DNA from: Cellulomonas fimi
Lineage (GTDB): Bacteria; Actinomycetota; Actinomycetes; Actinomycetales; Cellulomonadaceae
Reading direction: 5' to 3'
DNA: 39,075 nucleotides
Assembly: GCF_012952065.1 (NCBI RefSeq)
Contig: NZ_JABCJJ010000024.1
Location: forward strand, 1 to 39,075
The notes beneath the pieces are model-generated. The model was not told where the DNA came from. It saw only the letters and a list, made by a program, of their open reading frames with translations, and did not search any database. The stretch's first letter is position 1; each line of letters opens with the position of its first letter. A program made the position numbers and the translations under genes. Positions 1-8,405 of this stretch are shown piece by piece.

Positions 1-86
1 CGGACAAGACCAAGCAGCGCGCCCTGACCCAACTCCGCCAGCTCGGCTACGACGTCACCCTCAACCCACTACCCGCCACCGGCTGA
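1..86 (+). CDS. C-terminal end of a truncated protein, possibly a transposase
   Basis: The left edge cuts a plus-strand reading frame; the visible codons run from position 3 to the TGA at 84-86 and encode 27 residues ending LGYDVTLNPLPATG. Codon use includes CCA, CTA and CAA, less GC3-biased than the neighbours. The basic stretch followed by LGYxVTLxP resembles the tail of some actinobacterial transposases, but this is from memory and 27 residues are too few to assign a family. No inverted repeat that would mark an insertion-sequence end is obvious in the 120 bases that follow. Confidence 0.45.
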   Translation, partial: DKTKQRALTQLRQLGYDVTLNPLPATG

Positions 87-194
87 CGCCCGTAGCGCCC
101 GTGGCCTGGCAGCCATCTTCATGTCAGTGCGAGCCTCCTGAGCGCGAGCCTCCCTGAGCGCGGGCCTCGCGTCGCGGCGCGGAGCGGTCCCCGG

Positions 195-200
195 TAGACC
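195..200 (+). promoter_or_regulatory. Possible weak -10 box (TAGACC) for a leaderless HAD gene
   Basis: TAGACC lies 6 nt before the ATG at 207, the same spacing as the stronger TANNNT boxes elsewhere in the window. The last position is C instead of T, so support is weaker. Confidence 0.3.
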
Positions 201-206
201 TGACGC

Positions 207-935
207 ATGACCGAGCCCCGCACCTCCGACGCGCCCCGCACCTCCGACGAGAACGACGGCGCGGCACCTCCGGGCGCTGTCCTCCTCGACATCGACGGCA
301 CGCTCGTCGACTCCAACTACCTGCACGTCCACGCCTGGACCGAGGCGTTCGCCGCCGCCGGGCGGCCGGTCGACGCGTGGCGCATCCACCGCGGCATCGG
401 CATGGGGTCCGGGCAGCTGCTCGACGACCTGCTCGGGCCCGACGCCGAGCGCCTCGCGGGCCAGGTCAAGGACGAGCACGCGCGGCGCTACCTCGAGCTC
501 GCCGGCCTGCTGCGTCCGTTCGACGGCGCACGCGACCTGGTGCGTGCGCTCGTCGACCGGGGTGCCGCCGTCGTGCTCGCGACCTCGGCCGCCCCCGACG
601 AGCTCGAGAAGCTGCGCGAGGTGCTCGACGTCGACGAGCACGTCCTGGTCGTCGGCGCCGGGGACGTCGAGGAGGCGAAGCCCGAGCCGGACCTGGTCGA
701 GTCGGCGCTGCGCAAGGCCGATGTGCCGCCCGAGCGCGCCGTGTTCGTGGGCGACTCGCGCTGGGACGCGATCGCGTGCGCCCGTGCGGATGTCCCGTGC
801 GTCGGCGTGCTCACGGGCGGCACCAGCGCGACCGAGCTCGCCGAGGAGGGGGTCGTCGCGGTGTACGACGACGTCGCGCACCTCCTGCGCGAGCTGGACC
901 GGAGCCCGCTGGCCGCGGCGTGGTCCGACGGCTGA
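207..935 (+). CDS. HAD-superfamily phosphatase, beta-phosphoglucomutase/phosphoglycolate-phosphatase-like
   Basis: The protein has 242 residues and all four HAD motifs. Motif I is DIDGTLVD, with nucleophile Asp28 and general acid Asp30. Motif II is the Ser/Thr in ATSAA near residue 127. Motif III is the Lys in EEAKPEPD near 158. Motif IV is GDSRWD near 182. The helical cap inserted after motif I (about 40-100) places it in subfamily I with phosphoglycolate phosphatase and beta-phosphoglucomutase. These enzymes dephosphorylate or isomerise small phosphosugars in the cytosol; the substrate cannot be read from sequence. The first 22 residues are polar and include a short repeat (RTSD twice). No Shine-Dalgarno precedes the ATG, and a weak -10-like box sits 6 nt upstream. 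Confidence 0.9.
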   Translation: MTEPRTSDAPRTSDENDGAAPPGAVLLDIDGTLVDSNYLHVHAWTEAFAAAGRPVDAWRIHRGIGMGSGQLLDDLLGPDAERLAGQVKDEHARRYLELAGLLRPFDGARDLVRALVDRGAAVVLATSAAPDELEKLREVLDVDEHVLVVGAGDVEEAKPEPDLVESALRKADVPPERAVFVGDSRWDAIACARADVPCVGVLTGGTSATELAEEGVVAVYDDVAHLLRELDRSPLAAAWSDG

Positions 936-1001
936 CGCGGGGGAAGAATCTGCGCGTGGAACAGCAGATACGTCCCCCGTGCGGGGCTGGGCCGGTCGCC
1001 C

Positions 1002-1007
1002 TACCCT
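1002..1007 (+). promoter_or_regulatory. Putative -10 box (TACCCT) for the YtxH-like gene
   Basis: TACCCT fits TANNNT and would start a leader of about 35 nt. The leader holds a 7-bp hairpin (1015-1021 pairing with 1028-1034) directly before the Shine-Dalgarno AAGGAGG at 1037-1043. Confidence 0.45.
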
Positions 1008-1048
1008 CGACCGAGGCGGGGAACGAACCCCGCCGCAAGGAGGCGACC

Positions 1049-1471
1049 ATGAAGTCGAAGGCAGTGTTCATCCTGGGTGCCGGCGTGGGGTACGTGCTCG
1101 GTACGCGTGCCGGTCGCCAGCAGTTCGAGAAGATCAAGGGCTGGTCGCGCGGCGTCTGGGAGGACCCGCGGGTCCAGGCCCAGGTCACCGGCCTCGAGGA
1201 GAAGGCGACGGAGTTCGCGAAGACCCAGGCGCCGGTGCTGAAGGAGAAGGTGACCGGCACAGTCAAGTCGGCGGTCGGCTCGGTCACGGGCGGCTCAGGA
1301 TCGGGCTCGACCACCGGCCGGGACAACGACTCGGGTTCGCTCACGAACGAGGACGTCGAGGCCTCCATCGGCGGCGCCGACCTGCCCCGCAGCGCCGGCA
1401 CGAGCACGGACGACGACTCGCCGTTCGCGAGCCCGCCCGGGTCGCAGACGAACGCCGGCGGTCCCGCGTAG
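1049..1471 (+). CDS. YtxH-domain-like small membrane-anchored protein
   Basis: The product has 140 residues. It opens with a short glycine-rich hydrophobic segment (about residues 4-18, ILGAGVGYVLGTRAG) followed by a charged helical stretch (QQFEKIKGW ... EEKATEFAKTQAPVLKEKV), the layout of YtxH/general-stress small proteins. From about residue 85 the chain is Gly/Ser/Asp-rich and probably disordered. The start is well supported: a perfect AAGGAGG lies 5 nt before the ATG. The hydrophobic part is short, so it may be a monotopic anchor. Family members are often stress-induced, but no specific function is known. A small leader hairpin next to the ribosome site could modulate translation; that is inference. 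Confidence 0.8.
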   Translation: MKSKAVFILGAGVGYVLGTRAGRQQFEKIKGWSRGVWEDPRVQAQVTGLEEKATEFAKTQAPVLKEKVTGTVKSAVGSVTGGSGSGSTTGRDNDSGSLTNEDVEASIGGADLPRSAGTSTDDDSPFASPPGSQTNAGGPA

Positions 1472-1498
1472 GCCTGTCGCAGCAGCGGTCACGCCCAG

Positions 1499-1540
1499 CG
1501 TCCGCACTCCTCAGGGTCATCGCCCCGTGGAGTGCGGACG
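1499..1540. repeat. Intergenic palindromic element, family A copy 1
   Basis: A 42-nt element with 11-bp inverted ends (CGTCCGCACTC and GAGTGCGGACG) and a 20-nt centre. Read on the minus strand it matches the element at 22509-22550: the outer 9 and 11 nt and an 11-nt core (GGCGATGACCC) are identical and the total length is the same. It follows the stop of the YtxH-like gene. Confidence 0.7.
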
Positions 1541-1685
1541 TCGGTGTCGAGGGGGCCGTCGGCTGTGGTGGGGCGAGGGAGGGGCCGCCGTCGTCGGCGG
1601 GCTGGCCTGCATGGGGGCCGTCGTCGCGCTCGTCCGGCGCCAGCGCAGGTTCCTGCACTACGACGCGCACGACCCGCAGCCCTGA
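1527..1685 (+). CDS. Possible 52-residue small membrane protein (start uncertain)
   Basis: An open frame ends at TGA 1683-1685. From about 1578 every codon ends in G or C except GGA at 1578, including the final CAC TAC GAC GCG CAC GAC, the signature of real coding sequence in this genome. The encoded segment GGAAVVGGLACMGAVVALV looks like one membrane helix, followed by a basic RRQRR and the tail FLHYDAHDPQP, so the N-terminus would face out. The upstream codons are less biased and overlap the palindrome at 1499-1540, so the true start is unclear: GTG 1527 gives 52 residues and ATG 1611 gives 24. It may be a remnant of a longer gene whose 5' end was replaced by the repeat. I do not recognise a family. 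Confidence 0.35.
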   Translation: MECGRRCRGGRRLWWGEGGAAVVGGLACMGAVVALVRRQRRFLHYDAHDPQP

Positions 1686-1792
1686 CGGTGCGACGCGCCC
1701 GGCGACGGTGAACCGTCGGACCGTGACCGTCCGGTGCGGTCGTCCGTGGGGCCCGGTGGGGAAACCGCCACGTGGCCGACCGCGCTGCGCGG

Positions 1793-1798
1793 TACTCT
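1793..1798 (+). promoter_or_regulatory. Putative -10 box (TACTCT) for the GntR regulator
   Basis: TACTCT matches TANNNT and lies about 45-65 nt before the candidate starts. Further upstream, near 1705-1718, GACGGTGAACCGTC is a 6-bp inverted repeat (GACGGT/ACCGTC) that could be an operator. Confidence 0.4.
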
Positions 1799-1840
1799 CT
1801 CGCCCGGCGGCATACGTGACGAACTCGGGCAAACCGCATC

Positions 1841-2557
1841 GTGGACGGGGTGAGGGTGGCGATGGCACGTGCTCTGCACAGCGCCGTGGTGGACACGCTG
1901 GGACGGGAGATCACCTCGGGCGAGCTCCGCCCCGGCCAGGCGCTCACGCTCGAGCGGCTCCAGCACCGGTTCGGCGTGTCGCGCACGGTCGCCCGCGAGG
2001 GGATGCGCTCGCTCGAGCAGCTCCAGCTCGTCACGTCCGGCCGACGCGTCGGCATCGTGGTGCGACCGACCGTCGACTGGGACGTGCTCGACCCGCGGGT
2101 GATCCGGTGGCGGCTCGACGGGCCCGGGCGGCGGGACCAGCTCCGTTCGCTGACCGAGCTCCGCGCCGCCGTCGAACCCCTTGCGGCCGCATCGGCAGCG
2201 CGTCGCGCGAGCGCGGACGAGAGCGTCCGGCTGCTCAGGATCGCTCGGCGCCTGCGCGAGCCCGTCCCGGACGGCGGCGTGAGGAACCACCTCGAGCTCG
2301 ACATCGCCTTCCACGTGACGGTGCTGCAGGCCAGCCGCAACGAGATGTTCGCCGCGCTGACCGATGTGGTCGCCGAGGTGCTGAGGGACCGGTCGACGCG
2401 CCGGGCGACCCCCGCGCCGCCGCCCGAGGTGCTCGACCTGCACGAGACGGTGGCCGTCGCGATCAGCGAGCACGACGCGCCCGGGGCCGAGCTCGCGATG
2501 CGCCGGATCCTGAGCCGGCTGGGCGTGGCGATCCGCGCCGAGCTCGACCCGGTCTGA
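1841..2557 (+). CDS. GntR-family transcriptional regulator, FadR/FCD subfamily
   Basis: The chain is 238 residues from GTG 1841, or 231 from ATG 1862; neither start has a clean ribosome site. The N-terminal winged helix (about 12-75) shows LQHRFGVSRTVAREGMRSL, the GntR recognition helix. It is followed by an all-helical FCD ligand domain (about 90-225) with the D...H metal-site residues in ELDIAFHVTVL and the late His/Asp-rich DLHETVAVAISEHD. FCD regulators sense small organic acids or sugar acids and usually repress nearby catabolic or transport genes. No such gene adjoins it here: poxB lies convergent downstream. The DctPQM TRAP transporter at 32-35 kb is the kind of system such proteins control, but a link is speculative. 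Confidence 0.9.
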   Translation: MDGVRVAMARALHSAVVDTLGREITSGELRPGQALTLERLQHRFGVSRTVAREGMRSLEQLQLVTSGRRVGIVVRPTVDWDVLDPRVIRWRLDGPGRRDQLRSLTELRAAVEPLAAASAARRASADESVRLLRIARRLREPVPDGGVRNHLELDIAFHVTVLQASRNEMFAALTDVVAEVLRDRSTRRATPAPPPEVLDLHETVAVAISEHDAPGAELAMRRILSRLGVAIRAELDPV

Positions 2558-2592
2558 CCGGCGACGTCTGACGGGCGACGTCGTCCAGACTG

Positions 2593-4338
2593 CTAGGGCC
2601 GCGGCACGTTCCGCAGGTTCGACCGCGCCATCGCCATGACCTCGCCCATGCCGCCGCCGAACACCTCCTTGCTCATCGCCGCCGTGAAGCCGGTGACCTG
2701 CTTGCGCGTGATCTTGGGCGGCAGCGAGAGCGCGCGCGGGTCGGTCACGAGGTCCACGAGCGCGGGCCCGCGGTGCGCGAAGGCCTCGCTGAGCGCGGCC
2801 CGGATGTCCGTGGGCTGCTCGACGCGCACCGCGTGGATGCCGACGGCGCGCGCCACGGCCGCGTAGTCGATCGCCGGCGAGTCGGTGCCGAAGCTCGGCA
2901 GGCCGTCGACCAGCATCTCGAGCCGGACCATCCCGAGCGTCGCGTTGTCGAAGAGGACGATCTTGACCGGCAGGTCGTAGTGCCGCAGCGTGACGAGCTC
3001 GCCGAGCAGCATCGACAGGCCGCCGTCGCCCGCGAGCGCGACGACCTGCCGGCCCGGCTGGGCCAGCGCCGCGCCGATCGCGTGCGGGAGCGCGTTCGCC
3101 ATCGAGCCGTGCAGGAACGAGCCGATCACGCGGCGCCGGCCGTTCGGCGTGAGGTACCGCGCGGCCCACACGTTGCACATGCCGGTGTCGACGGTGAACA
3201 CCGCGTCCTCGGAGGCCTCCTCGTCGAGGAGCACCGCTGCGTACTCCGGGTGGATGGGGAGGTGGTGCTCGACGTCGCGCGTGTACGCCCCGACGACGCC
3301 GCTCATGAGCTTGTCGTGCTTGCTCACCAGGGAGTCGAGGAACCGGCGGCTCTTCTTGCGCGCGACCTGCGGCAGCAGCATCCGTACGGTCTCCCCGACG
3401 TCGCCGACGACGGCGAGGTCGTTGCGCGTGCGGCGCCCCAGGTGCGTCGGGTCGATCTCCACCTGGGCGGTGCGGACGTTCCGTGGCAGGAACTGGTCGT
3501 ACGGGAAGTCGGTGCCGAGCAGGAGCAGCAGGTCCGCCCCCTCGACGGCGTCCTGGCACGCGCCGTAGCCGAGCAGGCCGCTCATGCCGACGTCGAAGGG
3601 GTTGTCGTACTGGATGTGCTCCTTGCCACGCAGGCTGTGGCCGACGGGCGCGGCGATCTTGTCGGCGAGCGCCAGGACGTCGTCGTGCGCGCCGCGGCAG
3701 CCCGCGCCCGCGAAGATCGTCACCTTCTTGGCGGCGTCGATCGCCTGCGCGAGGGTCGCGACGTCCTCGGCGTCGGGCACGACGCGCGGCGGTCGGGTCC
3801 GCGTGAGGACGTCGGGGAGCGGCTCGGCCGCCTCGAGGTCGGCGACGTCGCCCGGCAGCGTGAGCACCGCGACCCCCGGTGCCCCGTACGCGTGGTGGAT
3901 CGCGCTGCGGATCACGCGCGGCGCCTGCTTCGGGCTCGAGATCATCTCCGAGTACACCGAGCACTCCGTGAAGAGGCGGTCGGGGTGCGTCTCCTGGAAG
4001 AACTGCGTGCCGATCTGGGCGCTCGGGATGTGGGACGCGATCGCGAGCACGGGGACCCGTGAGCGGTTGGCGTCGTAGAGCCCGTTGATCAGGTGCAGGT
4101 TGCCGGGGCCGCACGAGCCGGCGCACACGGCGAGCGTGCCCGTGAGCTCGGCCTCGGCCGCCGCCGCGAACGCGGCCGCCTCCTCGTGGCGCACGTGCAC
4201 CCACTCGATGCCCTCGGTGCGGCGGACGGCGTCGACGATCGGGTTGAGGCTGTCGCCGACGATGCCGTAGATCCGGCGGACCCCTGCCGTGACGAGCTGG
4301 TCGACGAGCTGATCGGCGACGGAGCGTGCGCGGGCCAT
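2593..4338 (-). CDS. poxB: Thiamine-diphosphate-dependent pyruvate oxidase / quinone-linked pyruvate dehydrogenase
   Basis: The 581-residue protein (E. coli PoxB has 572) has the three domains of the acetolactate-synthase/pyruvate-oxidase family. The N-terminal domain holds the TPP-activating glutamate in RHEEAAAF (residues 50-57) and the conserved GSCGPGNLHLINGLYDA. The middle FAD domain runs from about 190 to 340. The C-terminal domain carries the TPP/Mg motif GDGGLSMLLGEL near 436. The last residues (GMGEVMAMARSNLR) resemble the E. coli C-terminal lipid-binding helix, suggesting peripheral membrane association and electron transfer to quinone. It decarboxylates pyruvate to acetate and CO2. 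The start has a good GAGGAG site 6 nt upstream. The MFS gene lies 90 nt upstream on the same strand, so co-transcription is possible. Confidence 0.93.
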   Translation of the reverse strand: MARARSVADQLVDQLVTAGVRRIYGIVGDSLNPIVDAVRRTEGIEWVHVRHEEAAAFAAAAEAELTGTLAVCAGSCGPGNLHLINGLYDANRSRVPVLAIASHIPSAQIGTQFFQETHPDRLFTECSVYSEMISSPKQAPRVIRSAIHHAYGAPGVAVLTLPGDVADLEAAEPLPDVLTRTRPPRVVPDAEDVATLAQAIDAAKKVTIFAGAGCRGAHDDVLALADKIAAPVGHSLRGKEHIQYDNPFDVGMSGLLGYGACQDAVEGADLLLLLGTDFPYDQFLPRNVRTAQVEIDPTHLGRRTRNDLAVVGDVGETVRMLLPQVARKKSRRFLDSLVSKHDKLMSGVVGAYTRDVEHHLPIHPEYAAVLLDEEASEDAVFTVDTGMCNVWAARYLTPNGRRRVIGSFLHGSMANALPHAIGAALAQPGRQVVALAGDGGLSMLLGELVTLRHYDLPVKIVLFDNATLGMVRLEMLVDGLPSFGTDSPAIDYAAVARAVGIHAVRVEQPTDIRAALSEAFAHRGPALVDLVTDPRALSLPPKITRKQVTGFTAAMSKEVFGGGMGEVMAMARSNLRNVPRP

Positions 4339-4428
4339 GACGGCTCCTCTCGGCGGGCGGGCGTGCGCCCATCGTCTGCCCGTCCGCAGGGAACCGCACC
4401 TCCGCGGCTCCGCCCCACCCGGGCGCGC

Positions 4429-5772
4429 TCAGGGCCGCGCGGGCTCGACCTCGGGCGCGGAGCTCCCCGCCCGCAGCGCGCGCAGCGAGACGAGGGTGGC
4501 GAGGACGGCGACCACGCCGGCCGACGTCACCACGAGGAAGCCGCCCGACGCGCCCATGCGGTCGATCAGCGCGCCCGCGCTGGACGCCCCGATCGAGACC
4601 CCGAGGCCGAGCGCGGTGGACACCCACGTCAGGCCCTCGGTCAGACGCCGTGGCGGCACGAAGTTCTGCACCAGCCCGTTGCCCGTGATGAGGCTCGGCG
4701 CGATGGCGAACCCTGTCACGAACATGACGACGCCGAGCATCGCGGTGCTCGTGACGAACAGGAACAGCGAGACGCCGACCGCGAGCGCGACGACGCTCAT
4801 CGCGAACCGCTTCCACAGCGCCATGACGAAGTGCCGCGCGCCGTAGCCCAGGCCGGCGATCAGGGACCCGAGCGCGAACACGGCGAGCAGGAGCCCGGCC
4901 GTCGCGGTCGAGCCGCGCGCCTCGGCGAACGCGACGGTCGAGACGTCGGTGGCGCCGAAGATCGCGCCGATGCCCGCGAACACCGCGCAGAGCACGACCA
5001 TCCCGGGGTGCCGCAGGACGCTGCGCGACCGTGGGCCCCGCGTGGGTCGGCGCGCTTCTCGCGCCTCGTCGGTCGAGCGGGCGCCGGCAGGCACCGGATC
5101 AGCCGCGCCGGACGCGGCGATCGCGGCGTCGGCGTCGGCGTCGGTGTCGGCGTCCGGCAGCGGCTCAGCGAGATGCACGGGCGGCTCGGTGCCACGCTGC
5201 GCCAGGAAGAGGTAGCCACCCGTGAGGAGCGCCACGAGCGGCACGAGCAGCCCGGCGGCCGGCGCCACCGACGTCGCGAGGACGGTCGCGAGCACCGGGC
5301 CCACCACGAACACGACCTCGTCGAGCGCCGACTCGAGCGAGTACGCCGTGTGCAGCGCGCGCGGGTCGTCGAGCACGTAGGACCAGCGCGCCCGGACCAG
5401 CGCGCCGAACGACCCGGCCGGGGCACCCGCGAGGACCGCGGTCACGTAGAGCCAGGGCGTCGGCGCGTGCGCGGACGCGACGAGCACGAGCGCGGCGAGC
5501 CCGATCGCGGTGAGCCCGATCGCCCAGCGCATGACGCGCGCCTGCCCGTGCCGGTCGACGAAGCGGGCGAGCTGGGGTCCGCAGACCGCGTTCGAGATGA
5601 CGTAGACCGCCGAGACGCGGCCGGCGATCGCGTACGAGTCGTACACGACCGAGACCATCAGGACGATGCCGATGCCGACCATCGAGATGGGCAGGCGGGC
5701 GAGCAGGCCGGTCGAGGAGAACGCCAAGGCCCCTGGTCGAGTCAGGATGTCGCGATAGGGGCCGAGCACCAC
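4429..5772 (-). CDS. MFS transporter
   Basis: The 447-residue membrane protein has about 12 predicted hydrophobic segments in two halves. RFVDRHGQARVMRW after the second helix is the MFS motif-A loop. A long charged central loop (about 200-255) contains an Asp/Ala repeat (DADTDADADAAIAA), encoded by a GTCGGC-type repeat near 5120-5152, and probably lies in the cytoplasm. The GTG start at 5772 gives YRDILTRPGALAF before helix 1, as usual for this subfamily; no clear Shine-Dalgarno is seen. The family exports drugs or metabolites with proton exchange; the substrate is not predictable. It is divergent from the GNAT gene at 5873 and upstream of poxB on the same strand. Confidence 0.9.
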   Translation of the reverse strand: MVLGPYRDILTRPGALAFSSTGLLARLPISMVGIGIVLMVSVVYDSYAIAGRVSAVYVISNAVCGPQLARFVDRHGQARVMRWAIGLTAIGLAALVLVASAHAPTPWLYVTAVLAGAPAGSFGALVRARWSYVLDDPRALHTAYSLESALDEVVFVVGPVLATVLATSVAPAAGLLVPLVALLTGGYLFLAQRGTEPPVHLAEPLPDADTDADADAAIAASGAADPVPAGARSTDEAREARRPTRGPRSRSVLRHPGMVVLCAVFAGIGAIFGATDVSTVAFAEARGSTATAGLLLAVFALGSLIAGLGYGARHFVMALWKRFAMSVVALAVGVSLFLFVTSTAMLGVVMFVTGFAIAPSLITGNGLVQNFVPPRRLTEGLTWVSTALGLGVSIGASSAGALIDRMGASGGFLVVTSAGVVAVLATLVSLRALRAGSSAPEVEPARP

Positions 5773-5860
5773 GTCAGTGTGTCATCCGGCGCCCACTCCG
5801 CTCGCCGTCGGGCATGCGACTGCGGGCGCGTCTGCGCCTGCGGGCGCACGCACCCTGGGG

Positions 5861-5866
5861 CAGGAT
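5861..5866 (+). promoter_or_regulatory. Weak -10-like box (CAGGAT) 6 nt before the GNAT start
   Basis: CAGGAT has the A2 and T6 of a -10 element but not T1. The 6-nt spacing to ATG 5873 fits the leaderless pattern seen at other genes. Confidence 0.3.
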
Positions 5867-5872
5867 CACCTG

Positions 5873-6208
5873 ATGGACAACCTCACCGTGACCGACAACG
5901 CGCCCGCGCACCGCTTCGAGGCCCGCGCCGACGACGGCACCGTCCTCGGCTTCGTCGCCTACGACATCGAGGCCGCCGCGCGGCTGCAGGGTGAGGCCGA
6001 CGCCGTCGTCGTCACCCACACCCAGGTCGACCCGCAGTACGAGGGTCAGGGGGTCGGTGCGACGCTCGCCCGCGGCGCGCTCGACCTGATCCGGGAGAGC
6101 GGCCGGGGCGTGGTCCCGCTGTGCCCCTTCGTGTCGGCGTACATCCGGCGTCACCCCGAGTACCAGGGCATGGTCCAGCTCGAGCAGGACACCGGCCAGG
6201 GCGGCTGA
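5873..6208 (+). CDS. Small GCN5-related N-acetyltransferase (YjdJ/PF14542 type)
   Basis: A single-domain protein of 111 residues. It contains the acetyl-CoA loop in the short GNAT form, VDPQYEGQGVGATLARGALDLIRESG (Q/R-x-x-G-x-G with QGVG), preceded by a beta strand (ADAVVVTHTQV). It ends with the family hallmark PLCPFVSAYIRRHPEYQG. This small subfamily (Acetyltransf_CG) lacks the N-terminal helices of normal GNATs. Its members bind acetyl-CoA and are of unknown substrate. The gene is divergent from the MFS carrier and convergent with pgm, with only 20 nt between stops. Confidence 0.9.
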   Translation: MDNLTVTDNAPAHRFEARADDGTVLGFVAYDIEAAARLQGEADAVVVTHTQVDPQYEGQGVGATLARGALDLIRESGRGVVPLCPFVSAYIRRHPEYQGMVQLEQDTGQGG

Positions 6209-6228
6209 CGACCAGCGGGCCCTCGCAG

Positions 6229-7929
6229 TCAGCCGAGCGCGTCGCTCACCACGCCGCGCGCCTCCTCCTGCACGCGCGCGAGGTGGTCCGCCGACACGAA
6301 CGACTCGGCATAGATCTTGTAGACGTTCTCGGTACCCGAGGGGCGCGCGGCGAACCAGGCGTTCTCGGTCGCCACCTTGAGCCCGCCGATGGCGGCGCCG
6401 TTGCCGGGCGCTGCCGTGAGCTTGGCGCCGATCGCCTCGCCCGCGAGGGTCGTCGACCTGACCTGCTCGGGGGTGAGCGCGCCGAGCGTCGCCTTCTGCT
6501 CGAGCGTCGCGGGCGCGTCGACCCGCGCGTACCAGGACTCGCCGAAGCGGTCCGTCAGCTCGCCGTGCAGCTGCGAGGGCGAGCGGCCCGTCGTCGCCTG
6601 GATCTCGGCCGCGAGCAGCGCCAGCTGGATGCCGTCCTTGTCGGTCGTCCACACCGTGCCGTCCGTCCGCAGGAACGACGCGCCCGCGGACTCCTCGCCG
6701 CCGAACCCGACCGAGCCGTCGAGCAGCCCGGGGACGAACCACTTGAACCCGACGGGGACCTCGAGCAGGCGCCGGTCGAGCGCCGCCGCGACGCGGTCGA
6801 TCAGCGCCGACGAGACCAGCGTCTTGCCGATCGCGGCGCCTGCGGGCCAGGCCGGGCGCGCACCCGAGAAGAGGTACTGGATCGCGACGGCGAGGTAGTG
6901 GTTGGGGTTCATGAGCCCGCCGTCGGGCGTGACGATCCCGTGCCGGTCGGAGTCGGCGTCGTTCCCGGTCGCCAGGTCGTACGGCGCGGAGGCGGGGGCG
7001 GTCGCGGCGGTGCCCGCGGTGCCCTGCATCATCCGGACGAGCGATGCCATCGCCGACGGCGACGAGCAGTCCATCCGGATCTTGCCGTCCCAGTCGAGCG
7101 TCATGAACGACCAGCGCGGGTCGACCTGGGGGTTGACGACCGTGAGGTCGAGCCCGTGGCGCTCCGCGATCGCGCCCCAGTACTCGACCGACGCGCCGCC
7201 GAGCGGGTCGGCCCCGATGCGGACGCCGGACGCCCGGATCGCGGGGATGTCGATCACGCTCGGCAGGTCGTCGACGTACGCCGTGAGGTAGTCGTGCCTG
7301 CGGGTGGTGTCGGCCGCCAGCGCGGTCTCGGCGCTCACGCGCCTCACCTGCCCGACGCCGGAGCGCAGGAGCTCGTTCGCGCGCCGGGCGATCCAGCTCG
7401 TCGCGTCCGAGCCGGCGGGACCGCCGTGCGGCGGGTTGTACTTGAAGCCGCCGTCGCGTGGGGGGTTGTGCGACGGCGTGACGACGATCCCGTCGGCGAG
7501 CCCCGGCCCCTCGACCCGCACGCCCTGGGACGTCGCCGCGCCGTTGTGGAGCAGGATCGCGTGCGAGACGGCGGGCGTCGGCGTCCACGAGTCCCGCGCG
7601 TCCACGTGCACCTCGACCCCGGCCGCCGCGAGCACCTCGAGCGCCGTCTGCCACGCCGGCAGCGACAGCGCGTGCGTGTCGCGCCCGATGAACAGCGGCC
7701 CGTCGGTGCCCTGCGCGCTCCGGTACTCCACGATGGCCGCGGTCGTCGCGACGATGTGCGCCTCGTTGAACGCGCCGTCGAGGCTCGAGCCGCGGTGGCC
7801 GGACGTGCCGAACACGACCCGCTGCGCGGGATCGTCGAGGTCGGGCGTGCGGTCGTAGTAGGCGCCGACCACGGCGTCGACGTCGATGAGGTCGGAGGGC
7901 TGGGCGGGGGTTCCGGCGCGCGGGTCCAT
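6229..7929 (-). CDS. pgm: Phosphoglucomutase (alpha-D-glucose-specific)
   Basis: The 566-residue enzyme interconverts glucose-1-phosphate and glucose-6-phosphate in the cytosol, linking glycogen, trehalose and cell-wall sugar nucleotides to glycolysis. All four functional loops of the phosphohexomutase family are present: the phosphoserine loop [13 protein letters not shown] near residue 150, the Mg loop [10 protein letters not shown] near 325, the sugar-specificity loop [10 protein letters not shown] near 413 and the phosphate-binding [12 protein letters not shown] near 532. The ATG at 7929 is chosen because the downstream protein begins as in other Pgm proteins; the frame stays open upstream but loses homology. 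No Shine-Dalgarno is evident. The gene is divergent from the rhodanese gene. Confidence 0.95.
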   Translation of the reverse strand: MDPRAGTPAQPSDLIDVDAVVGAYYDRTPDLDDPAQRVVFGTSGHRGSSLDGAFNEAHIVATTAAIVEYRSAQGTDGPLFIGRDTHALSLPAWQTALEVLAAAGVEVHVDARDSWTPTPAVSHAILLHNGAATSQGVRVEGPGLADGIVVTPSHNPPRDGGFKYNPPHGGPAGSDATSWIARRANELLRSGVGQVRRVSAETALAADTTRRHDYLTAYVDDLPSVIDIPAIRASGVRIGADPLGGASVEYWGAIAERHGLDLTVVNPQVDPRWSFMTLDWDGKIRMDCSSPSAMASLVRMMQGTAGTAATAPASAPYDLATGNDADSDRHGIVTPDGGLMNPNHYLAVAIQYLFSGARPAWPAGAAIGKTLVSSALIDRVAAALDRRLLEVPVGFKWFVPGLLDGSVGFGGEESAGASFLRTDGTVWTTDKDGIQLALLAAEIQATTGRSPSQLHGELTDRFGESWYARVDAPATLEQKATLGALTPEQVRSTTLAGEAIGAKLTAAPGNGAAIGGLKVATENAWFAARPSGTENVYKIYAESFVSADHLARVQEEARGVVSDALG

Positions 7930-8016
7930 GCGGTCGATGGTCTCACCCGGGGCCGACGACGTCGCGGGGTTCGGGCGGACGTCGCTCACCCGTCGGCGGC
8001 TCTCAGCGGGCCGACC

Positions 8017-8022
8017 TATCCT
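8017..8022 (+). promoter_or_regulatory. -10 box TATCCT, leaderless promoter of the rhodanese gene
   Basis: TATCCT ends exactly 6 nt before ATG 8029, leaving no room for a ribosome-binding site. Transcription should start at or next to the start codon. Confidence 0.6.
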
Positions 8023-8028
8023 GACGCG

Positions 8029-8349
8029 ATGGTCCAGCCCCAGGTGCCCACCGTCCTCGTCTCCGACCTCGACCCGCACGCGCCGGTCCCGCCCGGCACG
8101 ACGCTGCTCGACGTGCGTGAGCAGGACGAGTGGGACGCCGGTCATGCCCCGCAGGCCCTGCACGTCCCGCTCGCCGACCTCCCCGCCCGCGTCGAGGAGC
8201 TCCGTGCGGACCAGCGCGTGCTCGTCGTCTGCCACAGCGGCGGGCGCTCGGCGCGCGCGACGGCGTGGCTCAACCAGCACGGCTACGACGCGACGAACCT
8301 CGACGGGGGCATGGTCGACTGGGCGCGGGCCGGCCTCCCGGTCGTCTGA
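8029..8349 (+). CDS. Single-domain rhodanese (sulfurtransferase)
   Basis: The 106-residue protein is one complete rhodanese domain. It shows the CH2A-like [23 protein letters not shown] and the active-site loop [10 protein letters not shown] with catalytic Cys68 and the C-x5-R geometry, then [15 protein letters not shown], the usual domain end. Proteins of this type (GlpE/PspE-like) move sulfane sulfur from thiosulfate or persulfides to cyanide or thiols in the cytosol. The start is fixed by the -10 box 6 nt upstream. The DUF5926 gene follows 56 nt later but has its own -10 box. Confidence 0.92.
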   Translation: MVQPQVPTVLVSDLDPHAPVPPGTTLLDVREQDEWDAGHAPQALHVPLADLPARVEELRADQRVLVVCHSGGRSARATAWLNQHGYDATNLDGGMVDWARAGLPVV

Positions 8350-8392
8350 CGCGTCGAGCCGGTCCCGCGGCGTCCTCGTCGGAGGCCTTCGG

Positions 8393-8398
8393 TACGCT
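8393..8398 (+). promoter_or_regulatory. -10 box TACGCT, leaderless promoter of the DUF5926 gene
   Basis: TACGCT lies 7 nt before ATG 8406. The intervening GCCGCGC has no Shine-Dalgarno character. Confidence 0.55.
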
Positions 8399-8405
8399 GC
8401 CGCGC

